From Nitrospirota bacterium (GTDB taxonomy: Bacteria > Nitrospirota > Leptospirillia > Leptospirillales > Leptospirillaceae), in NCBI GenBank assembly GCA_021840555.1, contig JAKBXW010000009.1, positions 1-35,981 on the forward strand: 35,981 bases of DNA. The letters run 5' to 3'. Below the pieces are notes generated by a model. It did no database searches. It had not been told where the DNA came from and saw only the letters and a list, made by a program, of their open reading frames with translations. Position numbers and translations under genes: made by a program. Shown piece after piece: positions 26,947 through 34,050 of this stretch (position 1 is the first letter of the stretch; every line of letters starts with the position of its first letter).

Positions 26947-28275
26947 CTAGGACTTCCCTCCCTGGATATAGACAGTCGCCACCTGGCTGAATTGTCCCGG
27001 CTTGGGAGTTCTGGCATTCACGGTGACCATGAAGTTGTGCAGGCCAGGGGGAAGATCGCTACCGGATTTCACGGTGAAATAGATCTTCCGGTGCTCTCCT
27101 GGGGGAAGAGCTACCTTTGTGGTTTCAAATGAAACCCGATCGGAGGGCAAACCGGATTCGGCGATTGTGAAGCGCTCAGGCCGCGGAGTCTTGTTGTAAA
27201 GCCCGACCTCGAACTGGTCGAGTCGCCCGGGAACCTGGCTGACCGTCACATGATATGGGGAGTAGGTCGCGATTCCATAGATAAAGAGCGACAAAGGAAT
27301 GAGGCTGCCAACCCCGGCCACAACGAATCGCACCGTCCCCGGGGAAAGCCTTCTCCCCTTCATGGCCCCCTCTGAATCGACATAGACGCCGTTCTTATGG
27401 AAGGTCAAAAGGGAGGGAAGTCCTCTCTTCGCCGAATAGTCTTCGCAGGCAACCACGCACTCCCCACAGTTGATGCACCGCGAATAATTTTTCGTATCCC
27501 TGGGATCAATATCAATAAAGCACGATTTGACACAGAGGTTGCATCCGGTGCATTCATTTCGCCGCTTGTGGTCGAAGGCAACCTTCAGAGTGTCGTCGGT
27601 CTTGAACATATGCTGCCAGAGGGGATAGGGACAGACCCACTTGCACCAGTAATGGCGGACAAGGAGAAGATTCAGGAACATCACTCCTCCGATTCCGAAC
27701 AGCAACCAGTAGGCGGTAGGGTTTCTCCCCGTGGCGAGATCATGAAACAGGGTTCTCGGTGGAATCACATAGGCCGTGATGATCACGGAAACTGCAAGGG
27801 AAAACAGGGTCACGCCTCCCAGGAAGATTGTCCACTGAATTCCCTTCCTGAAAAGAGAGACCTTTTTGGGCCGGGGATGGGACAGGGAAATCTCTCCGAT
27901 TCCTGGTCCAAGCGTGGCTGATCCGAAGGCCAGCCGTGCGAGTCCGTTTGTCCACTCGGAAAAAGTGTTCTGAATGCAGGCCCAGCCACAATACACCATC
28001 CCGAGGAGGGCATATACGGCCGTCATGGCTGTGATCACAAAAAGCCAGAAAGGAAGAATCAAAAAGAAATCGCTCCACCACACCTGGTATCCGAACAAAA
28101 CGAATCGTCCTGTTGAAAGGTCGATATGAAAGATGCCGGTGAAGGGGAGGAGGATGAGAAGAATAATAACAAGGGCCTGAACGACATAACGTATGTGTGT
28201 GATCCGGATCTTCTGGGTCTTGATGGGCTCGGTGCCGATTTTCGGCATCGGTATGAGCGGTTGCGTCTGTTCCAT
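26947..28275 (-). CDS. ccoG: CcoG-like (FixG/RdxA) iron-sulfur membrane protein
   Basis: Membrane ferredoxin-like protein of 442 residues. CcoG proteins help assemble cbb3 oxidases and have been linked to reduction of Cu(II) for the CuB site. Membrane helices lie at about 30-50, 70-95, 145-170, 190-207 and 318-337. Cysteine pairs Cys96/Cys100 (CGWAC) and Cys211/Cys215 (CKWVC) sit at helix ends. Two [4Fe-4S] motifs follow: Cys242, 245, 248, 252 and Cys267, 270, 273, 277, with the typical IDPRDTKNYSRCINCGEC between them. The C-terminal 100 residues form the FixG Ig-like domain. GGGAGCC precedes the ATG. It is the last gene of the respiratory cluster and converges with hisS. Confidence 0.92.
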   Translation of the reverse strand: MEQTQPLIPMPKIGTEPIKTQKIRITHIRYVVQALVIILLILLPFTGIFHIDLSTGRFVLFGYQVWWSDFFLILPFWLFVITAMTAVYALLGMVYCGWACIQNTFSEWTNGLARLAFGSATLGPGIGEISLSHPRPKKVSLFRKGIQWTIFLGGVTLFSLAVSVIITAYVIPPRTLFHDLATGRNPTAYWLLFGIGGVMFLNLLLVRHYWCKWVCPYPLWQHMFKTDDTLKVAFDHKRRNECTGCNLCVKSCFIDIDPRDTKNYSRCINCGECVVACEDYSAKRGLPSLLTFHKNGVYVDSEGAMKGRRLSPGTVRFVVAGVGSLIPLSLFIYGIATYSPYHVTVSQVPGRLDQFEVGLYNKTPRPERFTIAESGLPSDRVSFETTKVALPPGEHRKIYFTVKSGSDLPPGLHNFMVTVNARTPKPGQFSQVATVYIQGGKS

Positions 28276-28323
28276 GGAATGGGGCTCCCGATTCTTTAGT
28301 GGATGAGCCAGCCCCCGGAGTTC

Positions 28324-28599
28324 CTACTCCTCGGAGTCTTCGTCCCGTGAATTCTTGCCGTGCCCCGGCCTCTCCAGTTCTCGTTTGAAATACCAGGAAA
28401 TTCCGAGATAGAGAAAAACGGGAACAAGAACTCCCAGCAAAAAGAAAAGATAGGCAAACCAAGGGAGTCCAAGCGTTACATGAACATATCGGGGAAGATA
28501 GGCCCAGGAATTTCCTGGAATTCCAACAATCCCCAATCCCCATATTGCCCCCAGAAGAAGGGGTTTGTAAAGTCGGGTCATAAGATGGCGTGCTCTCAA
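28324..28599 (-). CDS. Small two-helix membrane protein of the respiratory cluster
   Basis: I do not recognise this protein. It has up to 91 residues, with hydrophobic segments at about 14-33 and 46-67 and a charged tail (FKRELERPGHGKNSRDEDSEE). Two starts are possible: TTG at 28599, overlapping the previous stop (TTGA), or ATG at 28581, which has only a weak GAGAG ahead. It lies between a subunit I-like gene and ccoG, so a small structural subunit or assembly helper is plausible, but that is inference from position. Confidence 0.65.
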   Translation of the reverse strand: MRARHLMTRLYKPLLLGAIWGLGIVGIPGNSWAYLPRYVHVTLGLPWFAYLFFLLGVLVPVFLYLGISWYFKRELERPGHGKNSRDEDSEE

Positions 28600-29198
28600 T
28601 GATTTTGTGACTGGCGAAAGGTTCCGGTCGATGGCGACATGGCTGGCAGGATAGGGGCTGAGGCCTCTTCACGCTCGCTCACCGGAAGTTCCCGCCGTCC
28701 CTTGGCTACCTGGACCGTCATATAGATATTGTAGGCAAAGATGATGTTGGCCAGAAGCACAAAAAGGCCGAAAATGCCGACCATTTCCATGTAGGGGGCC
28801 TCGACGGGCTTGATATCGGCCACATTTCCGTGAAGGAGAATCATCCCGCCCTTGTACCCGGCGATGCAGAAGGCAAGGACCATCCCGACAAGGCTGATGT
28901 TGTGCATCCAGAAATGGATTTTGAGAAGACGATAGCTGTAGAGGGGGCCGCTGAAAATTTTGGGGACAATATAATACATCGATCCAAAGATAGCCATCTC
29001 GACCCATCCCAGAAGATTGATGTGGGTGTGACCGAGCACAATCAGGTCAGAAGGTCCGCCCGCCCCGGCCTGGACAAAATTGCGGAAAGTCTCCACACCG
29101 CCCATCACCGCTCCCCAGGAAAAGCCGATAATCGCGTAAAGGAGACAGGCATAGTAGAACTTCATGATGTAGTCCTTGATTTTTTCATCCCTCGTCAT
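28596..29198 (-). CDS. Half-length heme-copper oxidase subunit I-like protein (copy 2)
   Basis: Membrane protein of 200 residues with four helices (about 13-36, 52-80, 92-115, 138-163). Helix 2 contains GHTHINLLGW followed by MYYIVP, like the second helix of cbb3 and NO-reductase catalytic subunits, where the His ligates low-spin heme b. His57, His59, His95 and His99 could serve as ligands. Full-length CcoN or NorB has about 12 helices; the later ones, which carry the CuB ligands and the second heme ligand, are absent. The protein is therefore not a normal catalytic subunit. The start is ATG at 29198 with AAGGGGAAGGGG upstream, better than the ATG at 29219. It is related to the 191-residue protein two genes upstream. 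Confidence 0.75.
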   Translation of the reverse strand: MTRDEKIKDYIMKFYYACLLYAIIGFSWGAVMGGVETFRNFVQAGAGGPSDLIVLGHTHINLLGWVEMAIFGSMYYIVPKIFSGPLYSYRLLKIHFWMHNISLVGMVLAFCIAGYKGGMILLHGNVADIKPVEAPYMEMVGIFGLFVLLANIIFAYNIYMTVQVAKGRRELPVSEREEASAPILPAMSPSTGTFRQSQNH

Positions 29199-29219
29199 GA
29201 CAGACCCCTTCCCCTTCAT

Positions 29220-30350
29220 TCATCGTTTCGCATCCATGCAAAGCCGGAATCCAAAAAAGTCCGAGGCATAAAAAGGCCAGGTCGGATTTCTGGCGCTGAC
29301 CCGGGCGCTGTACTGGTCGCTTTTCCAGGACCCCCCCCTCAAAACATAGTAGGACTTTCCCTTCACAGGATGAAGGGCTCCCGTCGCATCGACCCGGTAT
29401 GAATAGAACCGGGCCTTGTTGGCCGTGTTTCCCGGATAGGGACGGTACTTCGAGCTGGTCCATTCGAAGACATTTCCGGCCATGTCGAGAACGCCATAGG
29501 GACTGGCCCCCATGGGATAACGGTTCACGGGGGAGGTATCTCCCACCGTGTAGTTCGCATTGGCTCTTCTTGGGTCCCAGGTGTCTCCCCACGGCCACAT
29601 CCGCTTGTCCACACCGCGGGCGGCTTTTTCCCACTCTTCCTCCGTACACAGCCTTGCTCTTCGGAAGCGCGCATAGTCACGGGCGTTCTCCATGGAAACA
29701 AATGTCACAGGATAATTGCCTCTCCCAGGGGGATACGTGCCGTTCTTCCAATTGGCGGGAGGAATGTAGTGGGCTTTGTCGACAAACTCCTTGTACTCCC
29801 TGTTTGTCACCAGAGTCTTTTCGATCAGATACGGGGGAAGGAACACCTTATGAACCGGTTTTTCGTCAAAATTCGCGAAATTGTCATCGGATCCCATCCA
29901 GAAGGGACCTGCGGGAATCAGGACGAATCCCTTCGGAATTTTGTATCCGGAAGCATCGACCTGGATCTGGGGTGTGGGAGCGAGATTTTTTCCTTCCTGA
30001 AGGTTTTTCGAGGCCGCGCTGAGTTTGGAAGAGTTCGTTCCTGGAAGGGCCTCCGTCAGGACTCCCCCCATCGGGCGAAATTCTCCGGGAGCCGCCCCAT
30101 GCTTTCGGACACCTGCCGTTGAAAGGCGTACAATTCTGTTTGACGCCAGTCCCACGACGTGAACCGCCCCCGCTATGAGTATGAGCAGAACGAAGGTGAT
30201 CGTAATCGCCTTCCAGGGAAGTTGCCACGGCGACATTTCCGCCGGAGCCAGATCATCGTCGTCCGGGCTGATGTGAAGAGGTGTTTCCTTTTGAAGAGTT
30301 TCAGGGTGAATGTTTTTTTCCTCGAATTCATTTTTCTTTTTCTCTTCCAT
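29220..30350 (-). CDS. Membrane-anchored SUMF1 (formylglycine-generating enzyme-like) domain protein
   Basis: Protein of 376 residues with a charged N-terminal tail, one membrane helix at about residues 47-68, a linker rich in Ser, Ala and Gly, and a SUMF1 domain from about 140 to the end. Family segments are FVLIPAGPFWMGSDD, VTNREYKEF, RLCTEEEWEKAARG, MWPWGDTWD, SPYGVLDMAGNVFEWTSS and LRGGSW. The copper-binding active-site cysteines of true formylglycine-generating enzymes are missing: where they would lie the sequence reads GGSWKSDQYSARV. A structural or binding role is more likely than catalysis. NirV, linked to nitrite reductases, is another SUMF1 protein in a respiratory operon. The ATG at 30350 is chosen; a TTG at 30359 overlapping the upstream stop is the alternative. 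Confidence 0.85.
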   Translation of the reverse strand: MEEKKKNEFEEKNIHPETLQKETPLHISPDDDDLAPAEMSPWQLPWKAITITFVLLILIAGAVHVVGLASNRIVRLSTAGVRKHGAAPGEFRPMGGVLTEALPGTNSSKLSAASKNLQEGKNLAPTPQIQVDASGYKIPKGFVLIPAGPFWMGSDDNFANFDEKPVHKVFLPPYLIEKTLVTNREYKEFVDKAHYIPPANWKNGTYPPGRGNYPVTFVSMENARDYARFRRARLCTEEEWEKAARGVDKRMWPWGDTWDPRRANANYTVGDTSPVNRYPMGASPYGVLDMAGNVFEWTSSKYRPYPGNTANKARFYSYRVDATGALHPVKGKSYYVLRGGSWKSDQYSARVSARNPTWPFYASDFFGFRLCMDAKR

Positions 30351-30355
30351 TCGGC

Positions 30356-30931
30356 TCAAACCCTTTCTTTCGCCTGCCGTGTTACCGGATTCAAAACTTT
30401 TTTCGGGGCCCGGAACCAGACTGTAGCAAAAACATTGAAGACAAAGGTCCAGTGGCCGATTCCCATCAGAAGAGCCGCCAGAACGAATCCGATCCTGTGA
30501 TAGGGTTGATAAACGGCGCGCGCCAGAGGATAGACGATTCCCTGGTCGAGCATCCTGTTCCCCTCGAGGATGCCGAATGTCAAAAGAACACTATAGAACG
30601 CCAGAACCCCAGATACCATGAAAACGAAGCTAAGTTCCCCCAGCATTTGACTCCAGATCTGTCTTCCGGATAGTCGCGGGAGAAGATAGTAAACCATGGC
30701 CATGACAACCGAAACGACTCCACCGATCAGGTTGATATGGGCATGGGCCAGTGGATCCACCAAATGCCCGGCCTGTCCGGTCATATGGATCCAGTGGCGG
30801 ATTCTGGGAGTCGACTGAAGAAAACCCTGGAGCGTTCCGACAAAAAGGCAAAAAACACCGAAGAGAATAAAGCGAAGTCCCAGTCGATCTGCCGGGCTGT
30901 CTATTTTTTCTGGCTCTCTGGCCTGGTTCAT
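30356..30931 (-). CDS. Half-length heme-copper oxidase subunit I-like protein (copy 1)
   Basis: Membrane protein of 191 residues with four helices (about 20-39, 58-87, 97-122, 146-173). Helix 2 reads LAHAHINLIGG and ends MVYYLLP, like the low-spin-heme helix of cbb3 and NO-reductase subunit I. His63 and His65 are candidate ligands. It shares layout and the HxHINLxG motif with the 200-residue protein at 28596-29198, so the two look like diverged paralogues rather than halves of one broken gene. Residues for the heme-copper centre are absent. The ATG at 30931 has AAGAGGGA upstream; an open frame reaching 31039 would overlap the previous gene and is not supported. Confidence 0.75.
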   Translation of the reverse strand: MNQAREPEKIDSPADRLGLRFILFGVFCLFVGTLQGFLQSTPRIRHWIHMTGQAGHLVDPLAHAHINLIGGVVSVVMAMVYYLLPRLSGRQIWSQMLGELSFVFMVSGVLAFYSVLLTFGILEGNRMLDQGIVYPLARAVYQPYHRIGFVLAALLMGIGHWTFVFNVFATVWFRAPKKVLNPVTRQAKERV

Positions 30932-30950
30932 GATGTCCCTCTTTTCAAAT

Positions 30951-31391
30951 TCAGGAAACCCTTTCAGGGCCCCTCGATTTGGGCCGGCCTTCTCCGGTCT
31001 TTCCAGACGAACGTTTTCTTTTGATGGTCTCTCCGACATATCCTCCCAGGAAGGAAACCTCCGGAACAGTTATGAAGAAAATCATCATGAATGGGGCAAC
31101 GGGAATTCCGACTGTCTGCCCTGTGGGATGATAGACCTCATAAAGGTAGGAGAAGAGAAGATATCCCATCGGCGGCACAGGAGCAAGCAATTTACCAAAT
31201 GGGCCGATGATATAACCGGTTACCAGGGAGACTGCGAGGGGAGCCAGCAGATAAGAGAAGAGAATTCCGGTTCCGAAGATATGGTGGAACGCGCCATTCG
31301 TCAATCCAAATGCCTTGTCAGCCAACCAGAAAAGCAGGAAACCTATCGCTATTCCGGCGAGGGCATTGACGCGGTTCAATTTCTTTTTCAA
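30951..31391 (-). CDS. Membrane protein of the respiratory cluster, unknown family
   Basis: I do not recognise this 146-residue protein. Hydrophobic segments lie at about 8-28, 38-60, 70-86 and 94-115, followed by a basic tail (RKRSSGKTGEGRPKSRG). A segment YIIGPFGKL occurs near residue 60; the small protein at 32113-32319 has the similar YIIGPFKKL. The start is a TTG at 31391 with AAAGGGG at normal spacing. It ends 19 bases before the subunit I-like gene. Position suggests a membrane subunit or assembly factor. Confidence 0.7.
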   Translation of the reverse strand: MKKKLNRVNALAGIAIGFLLFWLADKAFGLTNGAFHHIFGTGILFSYLLAPLAVSLVTGYIIGPFGKLLAPVPPMGYLLFSYLYEVYHPTGQTVGIPVAPFMMIFFITVPEVSFLGGYVGETIKRKRSSGKTGEGRPKSRGPERVS

Positions 31392-31424
31392 ACGGGACCC
31401 CTTTGAAAAAGCTTCTATTGAAAA

Positions 31425-31637
31425 CTATTTTCCCTTTGGCGCCTGGGGATGAACTTCCGGCTGCTCGTGGGGGGGCTTCTGAGCGTCTCCGTCTTCGTCG
31501 TTAAATACGATATACTTGATGTTTTCATCGAACTGCCCGTTCTTGTAAGCCCAATAAATCCCGAACACGATGATGACGAGTGAGACGAGTCCGGTCGCAG
31601 TCCATAGATAGGCGACAATACCTTCTGGCAGTTTCAT
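31425..31637 (-). CDS. CcoS/FixS-like cbb3 oxidase maturation protein
   Basis: Small protein of 70 residues with one membrane helix (about 8-30) followed by YWAYKNGQFDENIKYIVFNDED, close to the CcoS signature FxWAxxxGQFDD. CcoS proteins are needed for heme insertion into cbb3 oxidases. The tail is rich in Pro, Glu and His (PPHEQPEVHPQAP), longer than in many CcoS proteins. CAAGGAG lies at ideal spacing before the ATG. It sits between cytochrome c and membrane-protein genes of the same unit. A CcoQ-type subunit is the main alternative. Confidence 0.72.
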   Translation of the reverse strand: MKLPEGIVAYLWTATGLVSLVIIVFGIYWAYKNGQFDENIKYIVFNDEDGDAQKPPHEQPEVHPQAPKGK

Positions 31638-31673
31638 TTTGGCTCCTTGACCTTGGCTTTCTCCCTAAAGCAG

Positions 31674-32105
31674 CTATTTGGGAGGTTTTGGATAATTAGG
31701 GGATCCGGGTAACGACTTCAGACTCATCAGCAAATCAACAAGTTCATCCTTCTCTTTCGGGGACAACTTGTTAAAAGTGGGGGCAAATTTCCCCGCATGG
31801 GCCGTTCCCGGAACAAGAGCCGCCGGATTGGCGAAGTAGCGGTGAAGCCAATCTGCGGTACGCCTCGTTCCTTCCCCATCCATATCGGGACCGTCATAGT
31901 CTCCTTCTCCATAAACGACATGACAATCCCGACATCCATACTTCTGGAAAACCTGATACCCGGCATCCGACTTTTTTGAAAAAAGGTAGATGTCGTTCGT
32001 CGTCCAGAAGGTCACCACATTCATCCGAGCCAAAATGTATAGCACAACCGCCGACAATACCATTAACCCGGAAAGGAGAAATACGACTTTTTCACCTGTT
32101 TTCAT
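31674..32105 (-). CDS. Membrane-anchored monoheme cytochrome c with His at the usual Met position
   Basis: Cytochrome of 143 residues, anchored by an N-terminal helix at about 8-26, with its domain in the periplasm. The heme c motif is C58-RD-C61-H62. The following GPDMDGEGTRRTADWLHRYF and the closing helix DELVDLLMSLKSL fit a class I cytochrome c of the CcoO/CcoP type. The distal ligand is normally Met in a segment like PGTxMPAF; here it reads PGTAHAGKF, with His103. A bis-His heme or an altered site is therefore possible. It follows a small membrane protein gene after seven bases and has little of a ribosome-binding site, so translational coupling is likely. Confidence 0.88.
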   Translation of the reverse strand: MKTGEKVVFLLSGLMVLSAVVLYILARMNVVTFWTTNDIYLFSKKSDAGYQVFQKYGCRDCHVVYGEGDYDGPDMDGEGTRRTADWLHRYFANPAALVPGTAHAGKFAPTFNKLSPKEKDELVDLLMSLKSLPGSPNYPKPPK

Positions 32106-32112
32106 TCGATTA

Positions 32113-32319
32113 TTACACCAGAATTCTCAATAAAAGCTGGATAATCGCAAAGGAAATGACGCTGATAATTCCGACGAAACTCATGGCGATGATAACTTGC
32201 TCTCCTCGCTTGAGCTTTTTGAAGGGGCCGATAATATAGCGGGACATGATGGCAAAGGTAATTACAGAAGCGGTAAGAAAAGTAAAAATTACAACAGAGA
32301 CAGACATCTTAATCGACAT
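32113..32319 (-). CDS. Small two-helix membrane protein, first gene of the second respiratory unit
   Basis: I do not recognise this protein of 68 residues. Hydrophobic helices at about 5-24 and 43-66 flank a basic loop SRYIIGPFKKLKRGEQ. The ATG at 32319 has CGAGGTG upstream. An open frame extends further 5' but runs through the terminator hairpin at 32381-32415, so the shorter start is right. It lies about a dozen bases behind a probable promoter start site. A small subunit of the oxidase complex is plausible from position. Confidence 0.7.
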   Translation of the reverse strand: MSIKMSVSVVIFTFLTASVITFAIMSRYIIGPFKKLKRGEQVIIAMSFVGIISVISFAIIQLLLRILV

Positions 32320-32338
32320 ACAACACCTCGTAACCCCG

Positions 32339-32368
32339 ATTGTACACCTGCCGGGCAAGGAACCGCAA
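32339..32368 (-). promoter_or_regulatory. Candidate internal promoter of the respiratory cluster
   Basis: On the - strand TTGCGG (32368-32363) and TACAAT (32344-32339) are 18 bases apart. The -10 matches at five of six positions, the -35 at three of six. It lies directly after the terminator at 32381-32415 and just before the gene at 32113-32319, as expected for a second transcription unit. Confidence 0.5.
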
Positions 32369-32380
32369 CCTTCAAGCAAT

Positions 32381-32415
32381 AAAAAAGGCGGCCTCCGCAG
32401 GAAACCGCCTTTTTT
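32381..32415 (-). terminator. Intrinsic terminator inside the respiratory cluster
   Basis: A perfect 11-base stem, AAAAAAGGCGG (32381-32391) against CCGCCTTTTTT (32405-32415), encloses a 13-base loop. The A-run on one side and T-run on the other make it able to act in both directions; only the - strand genes are relevant here. It would end transcripts coming from the CcoO-like genes. Confidence 0.85.
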
Positions 32416-32469
32416 ATGTATACGAGGGGAGCTGCTCCCCCCGCCGGCCCTCTTCATAAAGCCTTATAT

Positions 32470-32574
32470 TTACTCAGGCTTCACATCGTCGATGAAGAAG
32501 GAATAGATGAGTGCAGAAAAAAGCATTATCAGTGTAATACTCCAGAAAACGATAGGACTATTTACATTCCACAA
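32470..32574 (-). CDS. 34-residue single-helix membrane protein
   Basis: A very small reading frame: TTG start at 32574 with AGGGGAGG seven bases upstream, TAA at 32470. The protein begins MWNVNSPIVFW, has one hydrophobic helix (about residues 8-27) and ends FFIDDVKPE. A GTG three codons upstream is also possible but would overlap the ribosome-binding site. The gene lies between a membrane protein gene and the terminator, on the same strand. Very small single-helix subunits are known in terminal oxidases (CcoM, CydX), so a similar role is plausible but inferred from size and place only. It is AT-rich like its neighbours. Confidence 0.6.
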   Translation of the reverse strand: MWNVNSPIVFWSITLIMLFSALIYSFFIDDVKPE

Positions 32575-32642
32575 AGGACTCACCTCCCCTTGGATTGTGA
32601 GTGGAACACAGAGAAGTTGCCGGGATTGGCATCAAATTAGCG

Positions 32643-32975
32643 TTAGAAATCCCGGGCAACTTCTGTTCTTTTCATCAGCAAACCGACCCACGTAAAGAAA
32701 ATAGAAACATAGATTGAATTGATCACGTACCCTTGATCCCACCACGGACGAGCCAGATTGGGAGAAGTGTGTGCTTTCAAAACCGGAACACCCTGTACGA
32801 GCCAGTAATGAAGATGACCCGGAAGCTGCGGACGGGCCCCGAAAAGCGGGAAAGTCAAGAGCTCGGCGGTCACAACAGTCATCACCAGCAGAAGAATAAT
32901 AATTCCAGGGATATTGTTCGTTCCTTCGAGCATCCCGTCAAATCTTTCATTCAGAAGCTCTTCAACATCAGCCAT
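32643..32975 (-). CDS. Two-helix membrane protein next to the CcoO-like gene
   Basis: I do not recognise this protein of 110 residues. It has an acidic N-terminus (MADVEELLNERFDG), a helix at about 22-44 (IPGIIILLLVMTVVTAELLTF), a loop of about 40 residues rich in Pro, His and Trp (PGHLHYWLVQG, RPWWDQGY), and a second helix at about 84-102. AAAGGAGTGG precedes the ATG at ideal spacing. It is 126 bases downstream of the CcoO-like gene. Position suggests a subunit of the same complex. Confidence 0.72.
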   Translation of the reverse strand: MADVEELLNERFDGMLEGTNNIPGIIILLLVMTVVTAELLTFPLFGARPQLPGHLHYWLVQGVPVLKAHTSPNLARPWWDQGYVINSIYVSIFFTWVGLLMKRTEVARDF

Positions 32976-33045
32976 AACACCACTCCTTTTAGAGGTATTT
33001 ACAGAACCGGAAGTTCAGTTCGACCTTGAGTGTCTACCATACCGA

Positions 33046-33093
33046 GGAAGCCAGGCCCTACGATCACTCAATACTTCATAGAGCCTAGCTTCC
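33046..33093 (-). other. Intercistronic inverted repeat
   Basis: GGAAGCCAGGC (33046-33056) can pair with GCCTAGCTTCC (33083-33093) with one mismatched position over 11 bases and a 26-base loop. No T-run follows. It could be an mRNA-stabilising or processing structure downstream of the CcoO-like gene. Confidence 0.4.
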
Positions 33094-33101
33094 CCCAAAA
33101 G

Positions 33102-33632
33102 CTATTTGAGGCTCATCATATAATCAGCCAAAGCATTCAGATCCCGCTTGGAAAGATAGTTAAATGCGGGCATCTGTGACATGGGCTGAACCGCCCGGGG
33201 ATTGGCATGGTGAACAAGATGCCATCCCTTGATGGGCAAACGGCTTCCGACATGAAGCAGATCTGGAGCTTTGCGATCCGATCCGAAAACGGTCGGGGAT
33301 TCGCCGACAAAGTCGGAAACCCTTGGAGGAGCACCAAAATACTGCCAGTCCTGAGTCTGCTCGGGAAGAAGGGTGTGGCACCACCAGCAACCTTCCCGGA
33401 CAAAGATCACCTTTCCTTTTCCGATCATGGTTGGACGGTTTTCACCCGTCATGAAGGGATCCTCAATCGTGAATCCACTCTCCGGGCCGTAATCCTTGGC
33501 TTTCTGGATCGCCGTTGCAGAGGGAGGAACTTTGCTCATCTCCATGGCAGGAAACAACACCGTAATGGACAGCGTCACAGCGAAGACTGTGCCGGTCATC
33601 ATCACCCCAAATTTGTACTCGCGAAATGCCAT
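33102..33632 (-). CDS. ccoO: CcoO-like membrane-anchored cytochrome c subunit
   Basis: Monoheme cytochrome c subunit of a cbb3-type oxidase, which carries electrons to the catalytic subunit. The 176-residue protein has an N-terminal helix at about 8-29. The heme motif is C82-WW-C85-H86 within the typical context VREGCWWCH. The family pattern continues with GSDRKAPDLLHVGSRLP, WHLVHHANPRAVQP and the distal ligand Met154 in SQMPAFNYL. It is somewhat shorter than the roughly 200 residues of typical CcoO. AAGGAGTG precedes the ATG. In standard operons ccoN lies directly upstream of ccoO; here two small membrane protein genes occupy that place. Confidence 0.9.
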   Translation of the reverse strand: MAFREYKFGVMMTGTVFAVTLSITVLFPAMEMSKVPPSATAIQKAKDYGPESGFTIEDPFMTGENRPTMIGKGKVIFVREGCWWCHTLLPEQTQDWQYFGAPPRVSDFVGESPTVFGSDRKAPDLLHVGSRLPIKGWHLVHHANPRAVQPMSQMPAFNYLSKRDLNALADYMMSLK

Positions 33633-33723
33633 CTCGCACTCCTTAAACGCTCTTGAGGTTTAATCTGTCTTTCCGACACACAACGGAAGACAATCCAGGC
33701 ACAGAAGTTATTCTGCACCCCAA

Positions 33724-33757
33724 GAAAAGGAGACCGGGAAACCCGGCATTCCTTTTC
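33724..33757 (-). other. Hairpin between small membrane gene and CcoO-like gene
   Basis: GAAAAGGA (33724-33731) pairs with TCCTTTTC (33750-33757), and inside it CCGGG (33734-33738) pairs with CCCGG (33742-33746). On the - strand a short T-rich stretch ends the structure. It may be a weak terminator or attenuator that lowers or tunes expression of the CcoO-like gene relative to the two genes before it. Confidence 0.45.
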
Positions 33758-33769
33758 TATTCCAGCACC

Positions 33770-33994
33770 CTACTTTTTGCGAGAAGGATCGAATTTCGCC
33801 CGTCCAGCAATCCCCGACATGCAGACAAGCAACAGAACCATGCTGCCGATTGCCGTTGCCGTCCCCATAAAGGCCGCAAAGGAAGCCACACCCTGGCTCG
33901 CCCCTCCGGGGGTCATTCCGCAACAGTGACTTGGATCGGAAAGCTCTTTAAGTTGTGCGCTTGACAGCGATGTAATTGCACTTAACATCCACAT
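33770..33994 (-). CDS. Small single-helix membrane protein with a vicinal cysteine pair
   Basis: I do not recognise this 74-residue protein. The N-terminal part has SDPSHCCGMTPGG with two adjacent Cys and a His; a helix follows at about 40-62 (FMGTATAIGSMVLLLVCMSGIAG) and a basic tail ends it. The ATG at 33994 has GGGAGGTG at good spacing; a TTG five codons upstream does not. The HCCGM segment could bind a metal, which would suit oxidase assembly, but this is inference. Confidence 0.65.
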   Translation of the reverse strand: MWMLSAITSLSSAQLKELSDPSHCCGMTPGGASQGVASFAAFMGTATAIGSMVLLLVCMSGIAGRAKFDPSRKK

Positions 33995-34050
33995 ACTGGC
34001 ACCTCCCAAGTTTTAGGATTCTGACCTTTTAGCCTCACAGAAAACCACGA

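Noticed and set aside
28596-30931. The two subunit I-like genes as halves of one broken ccoN
   Set aside because: Both carry the same helix-2 motif and the same four-helix layout, and a complete SUMF1 gene lies between them, so they are paralogous short proteins, not complementary fragments.
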